The translations under genes were made by a program, and so were the position numbers. The notes beneath the pieces are model-generated. The model saw only the letters and a program-made list of their open reading frames with translations. It was not told where the DNA came from and made no database searches. Positions 6,478 through 6,679 of a stretch of 6,679 nt of DNA are shown one piece after another. Within the stretch, counting starts at the first letter, position 1. Each line of letters starts with the position of its first letter. Source of the DNA: an uncultured Ruminococcus sp. GTDB taxonomy: Bacteria; Bacillota; Clostridia; Oscillospirales; Acutalibacteraceae. The DNA is taken from assembly GCA_902766305.1 (NCBI GenBank), contig CACXDE010000116.1, positions 1-6,679 on the forward strand. Reading direction: 5' to 3'.

Positions 6478-6551
6478 GAAAAGGAAAAAAGTAAATTAAA
6501 CTGAAAACCGATGACTTATAGCTTACAACTTTACTTTTAAACAAAAAGGTC

Positions 6552-6580
6552 TTGAAATTTGTTTTTTGATATGATATAAT
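6552..6580 (+). promoter_or_regulatory. consensus promoter of tRNA-Leu
   Basis: TTGAAA (6552-6557, 5/6 of the -35 consensus) is separated by exactly 17 bp from a perfect TATAAT (6575-6580), preceded by an extended -10 TGA (6572-6574). Transcription should begin near 6587, about 8 nt before the mature tRNA. It lies 22 bp after the end of the repeat element, so the tRNA has its own strong promoter, as stable RNA genes usually do. Confidence 0.85.
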
Positions 6581-6594
6581 AGATGTCGGTAGGT

Positions 6595-6679
6595 GCCGGT
6601 GTGGCGAAATCGGCAGACGCAAGGGACTTAAAATCCCTCGGTAGTTAATACCGTACCGGTTCAAGTCCGGTCACCGGCA
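6595..6679 (+). tRNA. tRNA-Leu, anticodon UAA
   Basis: All arms pair cleanly. The acceptor stem is GCCGGTG (6595-6601) with CACCGGC (6672-6678). The D stem is GCG (6604-6606) with CGC (6618-6620). The anticodon stem is AGGGA (6622-6626) with TCCCT (6634-6638), around loop CTTAAAA, giving anticodon TAA at 6629-6631. The long class II variable arm CGGTA...TACCG (6639-6653) is typical of Leu and Ser tRNAs. The T stem is ACCGG with CCGGT around TTCAAGT (6660-6666). The discriminator is A6679, as leucyl-tRNA synthetase expects. The window stops there, so whether the CCA end is encoded cannot be seen. It reads UUA codons, and UUG by wobble. Confidence 0.97.

Larger units (their letters stand above)
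6225..6530. repeat. composite MITE-like intergenic repeat with nested inverted repeats
   Basis: This 306-bp non-coding block is bounded by AGTTGTAAGTTATAAG (6225-6240) and CTTATAGCTTACAACT (6515-6530), which are inverted copies matching at 15 of 16 positions. Inside lie a perfect 12-bp inverted pair (6301-6312 and 6466-6477) and a further arm pair (6386-6405 and 6428-6449). It carries no open frame of note, and I see no clear target-site duplication. The architecture fits a miniature inverted-repeat element or nested insertion of one repeat family in another. It fills most of the gap between the acetyltransferase stop and the tRNA promoter; the remaining flank (6155-6224) shows nothing else I can assign. 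Confidence 0.6.

Noticed and set aside
6225..6530. CRISPR array or transposase-bearing insertion sequence in the repeat region
   Set aside because: Repeats are inverted and unequal rather than regularly spaced direct copies, and no transposase frame is present.
6467..6664. 65-codon minus-strand frame over the repeat end and tRNA
   Set aside because: It runs antisense through most of the tRNA gene and its promoter and resembles no protein I know.

Overview
The window looks like ordinary chromosome from a low-to-moderate G+C Gram-positive anaerobe of the class Clostridia. A Ruminococcus-like or related Oscillospiraceae genome is my best guess. The basis is the style of the proteins, strong AGGAGG-type ribosome binding sites, a Bacillota-like HPr with both His15 and Ser46, and intergenic hairpin repeats of a kind I associate with this group. 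The genus is inferred, not proven.

Layout: on the + strand, a complete Tex-type RNA-binding/transcription accessory protein (24-2165) is followed 30 nt later by a HAD-superfamily phosphatase (2196-2879). They probably form one transcription unit, and an 8-codon mini-ORF sits between them with its stop overlapping the phosphatase start codon. A long hairpin (2897-2939) separates this pair from the convergent minus-strand ptsH-ptsI operon. That operon encodes HPr (4705-4971) and Enzyme I (2982-4700), the two general proteins of the phosphoenolpyruvate:sugar phosphotransferase system. ptsH is upstream, and the ptsI ribosome binding site lies inside the 3' end of ptsH.

The 340-nt gap from 4972 to 5311 holds divergent promoter candidates for ptsHI (minus) and for a GNAT-fold acetyltransferase (5312-6154, plus), and a perfect 8-bp hairpin in the ptsH leader. 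The acetyltransferase has a recognisable C-terminal acetyl-CoA-binding half and an N-terminal half I cannot assign.

The 440-nt gap from 6155 to 6594 contains no gene but is built largely of nested inverted repeats. An outer 16-bp pair (15/16 matching) encloses a perfect 12-bp TGTCATTCTGAG inverted pair, and inside that lies a further arm pair. This resembles a MITE-like interspersed element. Just after it, a consensus promoter drives tRNA-Leu(UAA), whose discriminator base is the last base of the window.

The genes are housekeeping and I see no defence, CRISPR, phage or biosynthetic system. The points worth a second look are the repeat element, the hairpin at 2897, the mini-ORF coupling, the ptsHI leader and the unassigned half of the acetyltransferase.
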